The notes under the pieces were generated by a model. That model saw only the letters and a list, made by a program, of their open reading frames with translations, made no database searches and was not told the DNA's origin. A DNA stretch of 64,000 nt, from contig NZ_QGHC01000004.1 in assembly GCF_003148905.1 (NCBI RefSeq), forward strand, positions 301,495 through 365,494. The letters are read 5' to 3'. Below, one piece after another: positions 44,533 to 54,577 of this stretch. Position 1 is the first letter of the stretch. Every line of letters begins with the position of its first letter. Source of the stretch: Fulvimonas soli. Its GTDB lineage: Bacteria > Pseudomonadota > Gammaproteobacteria > Xanthomonadales > Rhodanobacteraceae. Both the position numbers and the translations under genes were made by a program.

Positions 44533-44659
44533 GCGGCGACTCCCTGTGGAGCGGGGAACGGGGAACGGGGAACGGGGAACGGGGAACGCGAGCGCGCGGC
44601 CTGGGCCGATTCCCGATTCCCGACTCCCGATTCCCTGTTCGAGGACAGCGGCGTCGCGT

Positions 44660-44663
<4 letters not shown>
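44529..44663 (-). CDS. Repeat-derived 44-codon bridging reading frame between nuoF and nuoG
   Basis: An ATG-to-TGA frame whose start overlaps the nuoF stop (ATGA, 44660-44663) and whose stop overlaps the nuoG start (ATGA, 44529-44532). The product begins [19 protein letters not shown] and continues with Ser/Arg/Pro/Phe repeats such as [11 protein letters not shown], all encoded by heptamer repeats. It is unlikely to be a functional protein. Its translation could carry ribosomes across the insertion and keep NuoF and NuoG synthesis coupled. A ribosome site is not evident. Confidence 0.4.
44551..44641. repeat. Heptamer-armed inverted repeat element in nuoF-nuoG
   Basis: Left arm: four GGGAACG units (44552-44588). 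Right arm: four TTCCCGA-type units (44608-44641), ending TTCCCTGTTC. The core between them is about 20 bp. The outer end GAACAGGGAA is shared with the element at 27342-27481. Confidence 0.8.
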
Positions 44664-45970
<1,307 letters not shown>

Positions 45971-45980
45971 CGCCCTGCCC

Positions 45981-46508
45981 TTACTTGAGTGCGTCGAGGA
46001 TCTCGTCGACCTTTTCGATCGTGAGACGCTCGTGGTAGTGGCCGTTGACCGTCATCGCCGGCGCGCAGGCGCAGGCGGCGATGCATTCCTCCTCGCGCTT
46101 GAGGTAGACGCGCCCGTCCGGGGTGCTCTCGCCGAGCTTGATGCCCAGCTTCCTCTCGCAGTGGCGCACGATGTCCTCGGCGCCGTTGAGCCAGCAGGAG
46201 ATGTTGGTGCAGATCGCCACGTTGTTGCGGCCGACCGGCCGGGTCTCCAGCATCGAGTAGAAGCTGGCCACCTCGTAGGCCCAGATCGCCGGCAGGTCCA
46301 GGTACCTGGCCACCGCGGTGATCAGCTCGTCGGTGAGGTAGCCCTGGTTCTGCTCCTGCGCCGCGAACAGCGCCTGGATCAGCGCCGAGCGCTTGCGGTC
46401 CGGCGGGAACTTGGCGACCCAGTGGTCGATGTGGTGGCGGGTGTGCTCGCTGAGCACGGCGAGCGGGTCGACGTGCCTGACCTGCTCGTAGTTGCCGGTG
46501 GCTTTCAT
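45981..46508 (-). CDS. nuoE: NADH-quinone oxidoreductase subunit E
   Basis: A 175-residue thioredoxin-fold subunit with one [2Fe-2S] cluster. The four ligands are in [14 protein letters not shown] and [13 protein letters not shown]. It partners NuoF in the NADH-dehydrogenase module. Between nuoD and nuoF in the standard order. Confidence 0.96.
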   Translation of the reverse strand: MKATGNYEQVRHVDPLAVLSEHTRHHIDHWVAKFPPDRKRSALIQALFAAQEQNQGYLTDELITAVARYLDLPAIWAYEVASFYSMLETRPVGRNNVAICTNISCWLNGAEDIVRHCERKLGIKLGESTPDGRVYLKREEECIAACACAPAMTVNGHYHERLTIEKVDEILDALK

Positions 46509-46530
46509 GGGTGGGGTTTCCTCCGGACCT

Positions 46531-47787
46531 TCAGCGGTCGACTTCGCCGAACACGAGGTCGTAGGTGCCGATCATCGCCACCACGTCGGCCAGCATGTGG
46601 CCCTTGACGACGGTGTCGATCGACGAGAGGTGGGCGAAGCCGGGCGCGCGCAGGTGCACGCGGAACGGCTTGTTGGCGCCGTCGGAGACCAGGTAGCAGC
46701 CGAACTCGCCCTTGGGCGCCTCGACCGCGGCGTAGGTCTCGCCGGCCGGCACGCCGTAGCCCTCGGTGAACAGCTTGAAGTGGTGGATCAGCGCTTCCAT
46801 GCTCTCCTTCATCGCCTCGCGCTTGGGCGGGGCGACCTTGAAGTTCTCCACCATCACCGGGCCGGGGTTGGCGCGCAGCCATTCCACGCACTGCCGGATG
46901 ATGCGGTTGGACTGGCGCATCTCCTCCACGCGCACGAGGTAGCGGTCGTAGCAGTCGCCGCCCACGCCCACCGGGATGTCGAAGTCCATCTCGGCGTACT
47001 TGGCGTAGGGCTGCTTCTTGCGCAGGTCCCAGGCGATGCCGGAGCCGCGCAGCATCACGCCGGTCATGCCCCACTGCTGGGCCACCTCCGGCGACACCAC
47101 GCCGATGCCGACGGTGCGCTGCTTCCAGATGCGGTTGTTGGTGAGCAGCTCCTCGTACTCGTCCACCTTGGACGGGAAGTCCGCGGTGAAGGCGTCGAGG
47201 AAGTCGAGCATGGAGCCCTCGCGCCAGCTGTTCAGGCGCTTGAGGTCCTTGCCCTTGTGCCAGGGCGACTCGCGGTACTGCGACATGCGGTCCGGCAGGT
47301 CGCGGTAGACGCCGCCGGGGCGGTAGTAGGTGGCGTGCATGCGCGCGCCCGACACCGCCTCGTAGACGTCCATCAGCTCCTCGCGCTCGCGGAAGGCGTA
47401 CAGGAACACCGCCATCGCGCCGAGGTCGAGCGCGTTCGAGCCGATCCACATCAGGTGGTTCAGGATGCGCGTGATCTCGTCGAACATCGTGCGGATGTAC
47501 TGCGCGCGCTCCGGCGCCTCTAGCCCCAACAGGGTCTCGATGGCGCGCACGTAGGCGTGCTCGTTGCACATCATCGACACGTAGTCGAGGCGGTCCATGT
47601 AGCCGATCGACTGGTTGAACGGCTTGGACTCGGCCAGCTTCTCGGTGCCGCGGTGGAGCAGGCCAACGTGCGGGTCGGCGCGCACGATGGTCTCGCCGTC
47701 CATTTCCAGCACCAGGCGCAGCACGCCGTGCGCAGCGGGATGCTGCGGGCCGAAGTTCATCGTGTAGTTGCGGATTTCCTGCGCCAT
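46531..47787 (-). CDS. nuoD: NADH-quinone oxidoreductase subunit D
   Basis: A 418-residue 49-kDa-type subunit lining the quinone site. Motifs: [53 protein letters not shown] and the C-terminal [18 protein letters not shown] ending. NuoC is a separate gene, so the two are not fused as they are in enterobacteria. Starts four bases after nuoC. Confidence 0.97.
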   Translation of the reverse strand: MAQEIRNYTMNFGPQHPAAHGVLRLVLEMDGETIVRADPHVGLLHRGTEKLAESKPFNQSIGYMDRLDYVSMMCNEHAYVRAIETLLGLEAPERAQYIRTMFDEITRILNHLMWIGSNALDLGAMAVFLYAFREREELMDVYEAVSGARMHATYYRPGGVYRDLPDRMSQYRESPWHKGKDLKRLNSWREGSMLDFLDAFTADFPSKVDEYEELLTNNRIWKQRTVGIGVVSPEVAQQWGMTGVMLRGSGIAWDLRKKQPYAKYAEMDFDIPVGVGGDCYDRYLVRVEEMRQSNRIIRQCVEWLRANPGPVMVENFKVAPPKREAMKESMEALIHHFKLFTEGYGVPAGETYAAVEAPKGEFGCYLVSDGANKPFRVHLRAPGFAHLSSIDTVVKGHMLADVVAMIGTYDLVFGEVDR

Positions 47788-47791
47788 CGGA

Positions 47792-48520
47792 TCAGTTCCT
47801 CCGCCAGTCGTCGGCGGCTTCGGCCCTGGCCTGAACCAGGTCGGCGTCGTCGCGGATCACGCGCGGCACCAGCACGCGCGGCTCGATCGACACCGGCTCG
47901 TACACCACGCGCTTCTGCTCCGGGTCGTAGCGCACCTCGACGTTGCCGATCAGCGGGAAGTCCTTGCGGAACGGATGGCCCACGAAGCCGTAGTCGGTGA
48001 GGATGCGGCGCAGGTCCGGGTGCCCCTCGAACAGGATGCCGTAGAGGTCGAAGGCCTCGCGCTCGAACCAGTTCGCGCCCGGCCAGACGCCGGTGAGCGA
48101 GGGCAGCACCGGCAGGCTGTCGTCCTCGCAGAAGGCGCGCAGGCGCAGGCGCTGGTTGAGCTCGATCGACAGCAGGTGGACCACCGCGGCGAAGCGGCGC
48201 GGCTGGTGGCCGGCGCGCGGGCGGTTCTCCCACCTGAAGCGGCCCACCGCCTCGCCCTCGACGCCGCGCGAGAAGCCGGTGCCGGAGACGGTCTCGGTGT
48301 TCCACTCGGTCTGGCCGTAGCCGAGGTAGTCGATGCCGCACAGGTCGATCAGCTCGCCGAAGCGGAACTCCGGCTCGTCGCGCAGCGCGGCGGCCACCGC
48401 GAGCAGGTCGGCCGCGGCCACCTCGGCGGTGGTCTCGTCGCGCGCGACGCCGATCTTCAGCGTGTCGCCGAACCGGGCGGCGAGGCGCTCGGCCAGCGAG
48501 GTCTTTTGCGTGTCAGTCAT
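47792..48520 (-). CDS. nuoC: NADH-quinone oxidoreductase subunit C
   Basis: A 242-residue 30-kDa-type subunit of the connecting fragment. The signature [35 protein letters not shown] block is present near residue 130-165. The N-terminal region (about 1-60) carries the variable part. It sits between nuoB and nuoD. Confidence 0.95.
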   Translation of the reverse strand: MTDTQKTSLAERLAARFGDTLKIGVARDETTAEVAAADLLAVAAALRDEPEFRFGELIDLCGIDYLGYGQTEWNTETVSGTGFSRGVEGEAVGRFRWENRPRAGHQPRRFAAVVHLLSIELNQRLRLRAFCEDDSLPVLPSLTGVWPGANWFEREAFDLYGILFEGHPDLRRILTDYGFVGHPFRKDFPLIGNVEVRYDPEQKRVVYEPVSIEPRVLVPRVIRDDADLVQARAEAADDWRRN

Positions 48521-48547
48521 GGGGCGGCGCCTTCAGAAACGTGCCAT

Positions 48548-49095
<548 letters not shown>

Positions 49096-49105
<10 letters not shown>

Positions 49106-49452
49106 TCGAGCGCTCCCTTCTTCCACACGTAAGCGAAGCCGACCACCAGCAGCAGCAGGAACAGCGCCATCTCGATCAGCGCCACGATGCCGATCTGCTT
49201 GAACACCACCGCCCACGGGAACAGGAAGGCGATTTCCAGGTCGAAGATGATGAACAGGATGGCCAGCAGGTAGTAGCGCACGTCGAAGCGCATGCGCGCG
49301 TCCTCGAAGGCCTCGAAGCCGCACTCGTAGGGCGAGAGCTTTTCCGACTCGGGGCGGCGCGGGCCGGCCAGCAGGCCGATCGCCAGCAGCACCACGCCGA
49401 GGCCGCCGGCGACGCCGATGAACAGCAGGATGGGCCAGTATTCGGCAAGCAC
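49096..49452 (-). CDS. nuoA: NADH-quinone oxidoreductase subunit A
   Basis: A 118-residue, three-helix membrane subunit. The loop [36 protein letters not shown] in overview is the family signature; its Cys and acidic residues lie near the quinone cavity. The start is GTG at 49452. First gene of nuoA-N, about 170 nt from the predicted promoter. Confidence 0.95.
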
Positions 49453-49621
49453 GGTGATACCTACCTCCGCGCACTCAAGGGCGCATCAGTGACCGCGGGG
49501 GCGCGGTCCGTCCACTTCCGTTCGGCAAGCCGCTGGCAGCAGGGCTCGTCGAGCCACGGCCGCTCGCGTCGGGGAGCACGCGGGCAGCCGGTTTACACGA
49601 TTCAAGCTCGTGAACCGCGGC

Positions 49622-49652
49622 ATTGTATCAGCGCGTGCGGGTACCGCGACAA
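49622..49652 (-). promoter_or_regulatory. Possible promoter of the nuo operon
   Basis: TTGTCG (49647-49652) and TACAAT (49622-49627), spacing 19, on the minus strand. The layout equals that of the sucA promoter, including CTTGTCGCG around the -35. The leader would be about 165 nt. Confidence 0.45.
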
Positions 49653-49698
49653 GCCTTGACGATGGCCGGATCGCCGGCTCCGCGGCGCGGCCGCGCGT

Positions 49699-50052
49699 TC
49701 ACATCGTGTGCGTGGGCCGCTCGGAGCCGAGCACGCCGGCGAGGATGTTCTCGATGCGCTGGCGCGCCACCTCGCCGTCGCTGGACTCGTTGAAGTGCAC
49801 GCCGATGCCGGCGGTGCGGTTGCCCTGCGCGCCGACCGGGGTGATCCACACCACCTTGCCGGCCACCGACAGGCGCTCGGTCTCGTCGGTGAGGGTGATC
49901 AGCAGCACCACCTCGTCGCCCAGCGCGTAGCGCTGCGCGGTGGGCGCGAACAGGCCGCCGTTCTTGAGGAACGGCATGTAGGCGTTGTAGAGCGCGGCCG
50001 CGTCCTTGATCTTCAGCGAGATGATGCCCTGGCGGGCGGCGACGGGGTTCAT
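49699..50052 (-). CDS. pilZ: PilZ domain type IV pilus protein
   Basis: A 117-residue single PilZ domain. It has ISLKIKDAAALYNAYMPFL, GGLFAPTAQRYALGDEV and VWITPVGAQGNRTAGIGVHF. It lacks the RxxxR and D/NxSxxG c-di-GMP motifs, as does the orthologous PilZ of Xanthomonas, which instead binds FimX and PilB. Its place at the end of the tmk-holB cluster is standard, although here a deacetylase gene separates it from holB. Confidence 0.9.
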   Translation of the reverse strand: MNPVAARQGIISLKIKDAAALYNAYMPFLKNGGLFAPTAQRYALGDEVVLLITLTDETERLSVAGKVVWITPVGAQGNRTAGIGVHFNESSDGEVARQRIENILAGVLGSERPTHTM

Positions 50053-50156
50053 GCCGGCTCCTGACGGTCCGCCGGGAAAGGATGCCGGCGGTGCCGGGCA
50101 TCCTAGCGAGGCCGGCGGCGGGGCGCAAAGCGCCGAGGCCGGGAATTCGCGCGCGC

Positions 50157-51143
50157 CTACAGTTCGCGCCAGCCCCAGTGGTCGAAGATCCACGGCGAGG
50201 GCAGGTCCAGGTGCAGCTTGGCGAAGCGCGGCCCCTGCCCCGCGGCCGCCGCCAGCCGCCAGCCGGCGCCGTCGCGGCGCAGCGGCGCCTGCGGCCAGCG
50301 CCACGTGCGCGCGCCGTCCGCGTCGGCCACGGTCAGCCGCAGCCACGGGCGCAGCGGCGCCGCGGGCCGCCACGGCAGGGCCGCCGCGCCACCGCCGGGC
50401 GCGACCGCCCCGAAGCGCTCCGCCCGCCCGGCCAGCCGGCGTACGCGGCCGGCGCTCAGCGCGAGCTGGCTGCGGTGGCGCTCCAGCGCCAGCAGCTTGG
50501 TGCGGCGGAACGCCTGGACGCACGGCAGCTCGATCGCCCGGCCCGCGTCCGCCGCCTCCCGGCCGTGCACCAGGTAGTCCAGCAGCGCCGGCGGCGGGCC
50601 GTCCCAGGCGGCCAGCGCGAGGCGCAGCAGCACGTGGGCCGCGCCGTGGTCGGGATGGCGGTCGGCCAGCGCGGGCACCACGACGGTGTCGGGGCGGAAG
50701 TCGTCCAGCTCGCGCAGCAGCGGCGTCCGCCATTGCGCCGGCGGACGCCGCAGCAGCGCGGTGAGGCCCATGTCCGGCCAGCCCAGCGCGCGCAGGTCGG
50801 CGGCCGGCACGCCGAGCAGGTCGAGCGCCTCGTGCAGTTCCGCGCGGCGGCGCCGTCCCCAGCGCTGCCGCTCCGCGGCGCCGATGCGGATGCGCCGCTC
50901 GATCCAGCGCTGCGGCCAGGGGTTGTCGTCGCCGTCGGTGAGCAGCAGCACGCGCACCGCGCCGCCGGCCGCGCGCGCCTGCTGGATCAGCTCGCCCGCG
51001 GCGATCGTCTCGTCGTCCGGGTGCGGCGCGACCACCAGCAGCCGCGTGCCGGCCGCCGGCCCCGGCCAGCCCGCCGCCGGCGCGGTCACCACGCGGGCGC
51101 TGCGGGCCGGGGCCTGCGGGATGCGCGACGGACCGGCGGCCAT
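50157..51143 (-). CDS. PIG-L family deacetylase
   Basis: A 328-residue zinc-dependent amidase-like protein. The metal-binding APHPDDE is near residue 40 and the distal histidines are in ADRHPDHGAA. PIG-L/LmbE enzymes remove acetyl groups from GlcNAc-type sugars in thiol cofactors, antibiotics or glycolipids; the substrate here is unknown. The last 90 residues (after ERFGAV) form an extra Arg/Trp-rich domain of no recognised family. It starts five bases after holB and 104 nt before pilZ, so it is inserted into an otherwise conserved gene order. Confidence 0.82.
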   Translation of the reverse strand: MAAGPSRIPQAPARSARVVTAPAAGWPGPAAGTRLLVVAPHPDDETIAAGELIQQARAAGGAVRVLLLTDGDDNPWPQRWIERRIRIGAAERQRWGRRRRAELHEALDLLGVPAADLRALGWPDMGLTALLRRPPAQWRTPLLRELDDFRPDTVVVPALADRHPDHGAAHVLLRLALAAWDGPPPALLDYLVHGREAADAGRAIELPCVQAFRRTKLLALERHRSQLALSAGRVRRLAGRAERFGAVAPGGGAAALPWRPAAPLRPWLRLTVADADGARTWRWPQAPLRRDGAGWRLAAAAGQGPRFAKLHLDLPSPWIFDHWGWREL

Positions 51144-51148
51144 GCGCC

Positions 51149-52084
51149 TCAGCGCCAGCGGGAAAGCAGTTCGAGCAGCAGCAGGTCGCCGCGCAGCGGA
51201 CCGCGCAGCGCGTCGCGCGTGCGGTTGGCGGCGGCGAACCAGGCGTCCAGCGCCTCGCCGTCGAGCTGGCTGGCGAGCGGCGGCGCGGCGCCCGCCGCGC
51301 GCGCGCGCGCCTCGTCGGCCGCGGCCTGCGCGGCGAACCACAGCCGCTGCTCCGGCTCGCCGTCCAGCCAGCGCCGCGCCACCTCCAGCGGCTCGCCGCG
51401 CCCGGCGGCCAGCGCGGCCAGGTCCTTGCGCACCTCCTGCCGCCGCGCCAGCGCGCCCTGCCCGGCCCAGTCGCGCGCCAGGCCGGGGTTGCCGCCCGCG
51501 GCGTCGAGCGCCGCCGCGGCCTCGGCCACGCCCTGCGCCTGCAGCCAGGCCAGCGCCTGCCCGCGCGCGGGCAGGTGGAACTCGATGCGCTGGCAGCGGC
51601 TGCGGATGGTCTGCGGCAGCCGCCACGGCGCGTCGGCCACCAGCAGCAGCAGGGTCTGCGGCGTGGGTTCCTCCAGCGTCTTGAGCAGCGCGTTGGCGGC
51701 GGCGGCGTTCATCGCGTCGGCCGGGTCGATCGCCACCACCTGCCAGCCGCCGAACTGGCTGGCCATCGCCAGCCGCGCGGACAGCTCGCGGATCTGGTCG
51801 ACCACGATCTCGCTGCGCTGCGCGCCGTCCTTGCGCAGGCCGTAGCCCAGCGCGACGTAGTCCGGGTGCGTGCCCGCGGCGAACAGCAGGCAGCTGCGGC
51901 ACTGCCCGCAGGCCTCGCCGTCGTGCGGCCGCTGGCACAGCAGGCCCTGCACGAAGCGGCGCAGGAAGTCGCGCTTGCCCAGGCCGGCGGGGCCGCACAG
52001 CAGCAGCGCGTGCGGCAGCGCGTCGCGGCGGCGGCGCGCCTGCAGCCGTTCCCAGTGCTCGGCGTGCCAGGGCGGCGCGGTCAT
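51149..52084 (-). CDS. holB: DNA polymerase III delta' subunit
   Basis: A 311-residue clamp-loader subunit. The AAA-type Walker-A-like segment is LLCGPAGLGKRDFL, the zinc-binding cysteines are in CQRPHDGEACGQCRSCLLF, and ANALLKTLEEP is the family signature, as is RSRCQRIEF. Overlaps the tmk stop by four bases (ATGA, 52081-52084). Confidence 0.92.
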   Translation of the reverse strand: MTAPPWHAEHWERLQARRRRDALPHALLLCGPAGLGKRDFLRRFVQGLLCQRPHDGEACGQCRSCLLFAAGTHPDYVALGYGLRKDGAQRSEIVVDQIRELSARLAMASQFGGWQVVAIDPADAMNAAAANALLKTLEEPTPQTLLLLVADAPWRLPQTIRSRCQRIEFHLPARGQALAWLQAQGVAEAAAALDAAGGNPGLARDWAGQGALARRQEVRKDLAALAAGRGEPLEVARRWLDGEPEQRLWFAAQAAADEARARAAGAAPPLASQLDGEALDAWFAAANRTRDALRGPLRGDLLLLELLSRWR

Positions 52085-52719
52085 GGCGCAGCCTCCTGCA
52101 GCAGCGGCGCGAGCGCCGCGACGGCGGCGGCCAGCACGCGCTCCGCCGGCTGGCCGGCGTCGATCACGCGGAAGCGCGCCGGCTCCGCCGCGGCGCGCGC
52201 GCGGTAGGCGGCGCGCACGCGCTCGAAGAAGGCGTCGGCCTCCGCCTCGATGCGGTCGGCCTCGCCGCGCCCGGCGGCGCGCGCGCGGCCGGTCGCCACC
52301 GGCAGGTCCAGCAGCAGGGTGAGGTCGGGCTTCACGCCGTCGCAGGCCCAGCGTTCCAGCTCGGCGATGCGCTCGGCCGGCTGGCCGCGCCCGCCGCCCT
52401 GGTAGGCGTAGCTGGCGTCGGCGTAGCGGTCGCACAGCACCCACTGCCCGCGCGCCAGCGCCGGCTCGACCAGCTCGCGCACGAGCTGCGCGCGCGCGGC
52501 GAACATCAGCAGCAGCTCGGCCTCGGCGGCCATGCCGCGCTGCGCGGGATCGAGCACGATGGCGCGCACCGCCTCGCCCAGCACGGTGCCGCCCGGCTCG
52601 CGCGCCTGCACCAGGTCGATGCCGTGCCGGACGATGTGCCCGCGCAGGCCGGCCAGCAGGGTGCTCTTGCCCGCGCCCTCGCCGCCTTCCAGCGTGATGA
52701 AGCGTCCGCGCGCGCTCAT
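52081..52719 (-). CDS. tmk: Thymidylate kinase
   Basis: A 212-residue dTMP kinase. It has a P-loop FITLEGGEGAGKSTLL, the DRX motif in LCDRYADASYAYQGGGR, AREPGGT and the LID region around RARAAGRGEADRIE. Coupled by ATGA overlaps to mltG upstream and holB downstream. Confidence 0.95.
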   Translation of the reverse strand: MSARGRFITLEGGEGAGKSTLLAGLRGHIVRHGIDLVQAREPGGTVLGEAVRAIVLDPAQRGMAAEAELLLMFAARAQLVRELVEPALARGQWVLCDRYADASYAYQGGGRGQPAERIAELERWACDGVKPDLTLLLDLPVATGRARAAGRGEADRIEAEADAFFERVRAAYRARAAAEPARFRVIDAGQPAERVLAAAVAALAPLLQEAAP

Positions 52720-53753
52720 GGGCAGCGCTTCAGCTGGTAGCAGGCGACGTTGCGGTTGTGCTCGGCCAGCGTGCTGGCGAACACGTGGCTGCCGTCGCCG
52801 CGCGCGACGAAGTACAGCGCGTCGCCCGGCGCCGGGTGCAGCGCCGCCTGCAGCGCCGGCCTGCCCGGCAGCGCGATCGGCGTGGGCGGCAGGCCGGGCC
52901 GGGTGTAGGTGTTGTACGGGGTGTCGGCGGCGAGGTCGCTGCGGCGGATGTTGCCGGCGTAGCCCGCGCCCATGCCGTAGATCACGCTGGGGTCGGTCTG
53001 CAGCAGCATGTGGTTCTCCAGCCGCCGCACGAACACGCCGGCGATCTTCGCCCGCTCGTCGGCGCGGCCGGTCTCCTTCTCCACGATGGAGGCGAGGATC
53101 AGCGCCTCGTAAGGCGTGGCCAGCGGCAGCGCCGGGTCGCGCTGCGGCCACAGCTCGTCGAGGGTCCTGGCCATCGCCGCGTGCGCGCGCCTGAGCACCT
53201 CCAGATCGCTGTCGCCCTTCAGGTAGGCGTAGGTCTCGGGCAGGAAGCGGCCCTCCGGCGTCTCGTCCGGCGCGCCGATCGCCTTCATCACGCCGGCGTC
53301 GTCGAGCGCGGCGCTGTCGTGCCGCAGCTTGTCGGCGCGGTTCAGCGCGTCGCGCAGCTCGCGGAAGGTCCAGCCGTCGACGATGGTGAAGTTGTGCCTC
53401 ACCACCCGCCCGTCCGCCATGTCGGCCAGCAGCGCGCGCGGGGTGATGCCCGCGGGCAGCGCGTACTCGCCCGCGTGCAGGCGGCCGGACACGCGCATCA
53501 GCGCGGCGAGCGCGCGCCAGTACAGCGCCGGCGCGCGGGTGGAGCCGCGCTGCTGCAGCCGCGCGACCACGGTGCGCAAGTTGCTGCCGCGCTCCACGTC
53601 GATCGACTGGTCCGGGCCGGTGGCGGCCAGCGGCGCGGCGGCGAAGCGGGAGAAGTCGTACCAGCCCCAGGCCGCGCCGGCGGCCACGGCCAGCAACGCG
53701 AGCAACGCCAGCGTGCGCAGGACGGCCTTGCCCCGCATCGTTTTGCGACTCAT
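52716..53753 (-). CDS. mltG: Endolytic transglycosylase MltG
   Basis: A 345-residue inner-membrane lytic transglycosylase that cleaves nascent glycan strands. A single N-terminal membrane helix (LRTLALLALLAVAAGAAWGW) anchors a periplasmic domain with SNLRTVVARL (LysM-like), EGRFLPETYAY and the catalytic Glu in ILASIVEKETGRADER, followed by QTDPSVIYGMG and YNTYTRPGLPPTPIALPG. Start and stop overlap pabC and tmk by four bases each. Confidence 0.94.
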   Translation of the reverse strand: MSRKTMRGKAVLRTLALLALLAVAAGAAWGWYDFSRFAAAPLAATGPDQSIDVERGSNLRTVVARLQQRGSTRAPALYWRALAALMRVSGRLHAGEYALPAGITPRALLADMADGRVVRHNFTIVDGWTFRELRDALNRADKLRHDSAALDDAGVMKAIGAPDETPEGRFLPETYAYLKGDSDLEVLRRAHAAMARTLDELWPQRDPALPLATPYEALILASIVEKETGRADERAKIAGVFVRRLENHMLLQTDPSVIYGMGAGYAGNIRRSDLAADTPYNTYTRPGLPPTPIALPGRPALQAALHPAPGDALYFVARGDGSHVFASTLAEHNRNVACYQLKRCP

Positions 53754-54577
53754 CCAGCCTCCATCGGGAAACCCAGCTCGCGCCAGTGCCGTTGCAGGGC
53801 GCGCGTGACCGGGCCGACCGCGCAGGCGCGCGCGTCCCAGGCCCGGACCGGCAGGATGCCGCGCACGCTCGAAGATAGGAAGAGCTCGCTGGCCGCGGCC
53901 AGTCGGTCCGGCTTCAGCTCGGCCTCGCGCACCGCGCGCACGGCCATGATCTCGGCGCGCGCCACGCCGGCCACGCCGCAGCGGTCGAGCGCGGGCGTGA
54001 CCAGCTCGCCGTCGAGCACCGCGAACAGGTTGGCCGCGGTGGCCGAGACCACCCGCCCCGCGGCGTCCAGCAGCAGCCCCTCGGCGATGGCCGGGTCGTT
54101 CCACTCGGCGCGCGCCAGCACCTGTTCGAGCCGGTTGAGGTGCTTGAGGCCGGCCAGCCGCGGCTGCTCCGCCAGGCGCAGTCCGCAGGTGCGCACGCGG
54201 ACGCCGTCGCGGTAGTCCTGCGCGCGCGGCGGCGGCGGCGGGAAGGCGGCGACGATGCGCGTGGGCGAAGGCGCGGCCGGCGGCGCGTAGCCGCGCGGCC
54301 CTTCGCCGCGGGTGAGCGTGATGCGCACCACCGCGGCGTCCAGCCCCTCGCCCACCGCGCGCGCCTCGCGCAGCAGCAGCGCGGGATCGGGCGGCGGCAG
54401 GCCCAGGCGCGCGCAGCCGCGCGCCAGCCGCTCCATGTGGCGCGCCCACAGCGGCGCGCCGGCGCCGACGAAGCGCACCGTCTCGAACAGGCCGTCGCCG
54501 TAGGCCAGGCCGCGGTCGGCCGCGCCGACCGCGGCGGCGGCCACGCCGTTCACCCGCATGCGCGGCGCGGCGTCCAT
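53750..54577 (-). CDS. pabC: Aminodeoxychorismate lyase
   Basis: A 275-residue PLP-dependent fold-type IV enzyme that releases pyruvate from 4-amino-4-deoxychorismate to give p-aminobenzoate for folate. The segment ADRGLAYGDGLFETVRF, the PLP Lys in GLKHLNRLEQVLAR and the loop GVVSATAANLF-like VVSATAANLFAV are typical. The ATG at 54577 overlaps the pabB stop as TGATG, which supports this start. Confidence 0.92.
   Translation of the reverse strand: MDAAPRMRVNGVAAAAVGAADRGLAYGDGLFETVRFVGAGAPLWARHMERLARGCARLGLPPPDPALLLREARAVGEGLDAAVVRITLTRGEGPRGYAPPAAPSPTRIVAAFPPPPPRAQDYRDGVRVRTCGLRLAEQPRLAGLKHLNRLEQVLARAEWNDPAIAEGLLLDAAGRVVSATAANLFAVLDGELVTPALDRCGVAGVARAEIMAVRAVREAELKPDRLAAASELFLSSSVRGILPVRAWDARACAVGPVTRALQRHWRELGFPMEAG

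Noticed and set aside
49459..49620. A tRNA between nuoA and the upstream gene, as found near secG-nuo in relatives
   Set aside because: No cloverleaf could be drawn on either strand; only a promoter-like pair is seen nearby.
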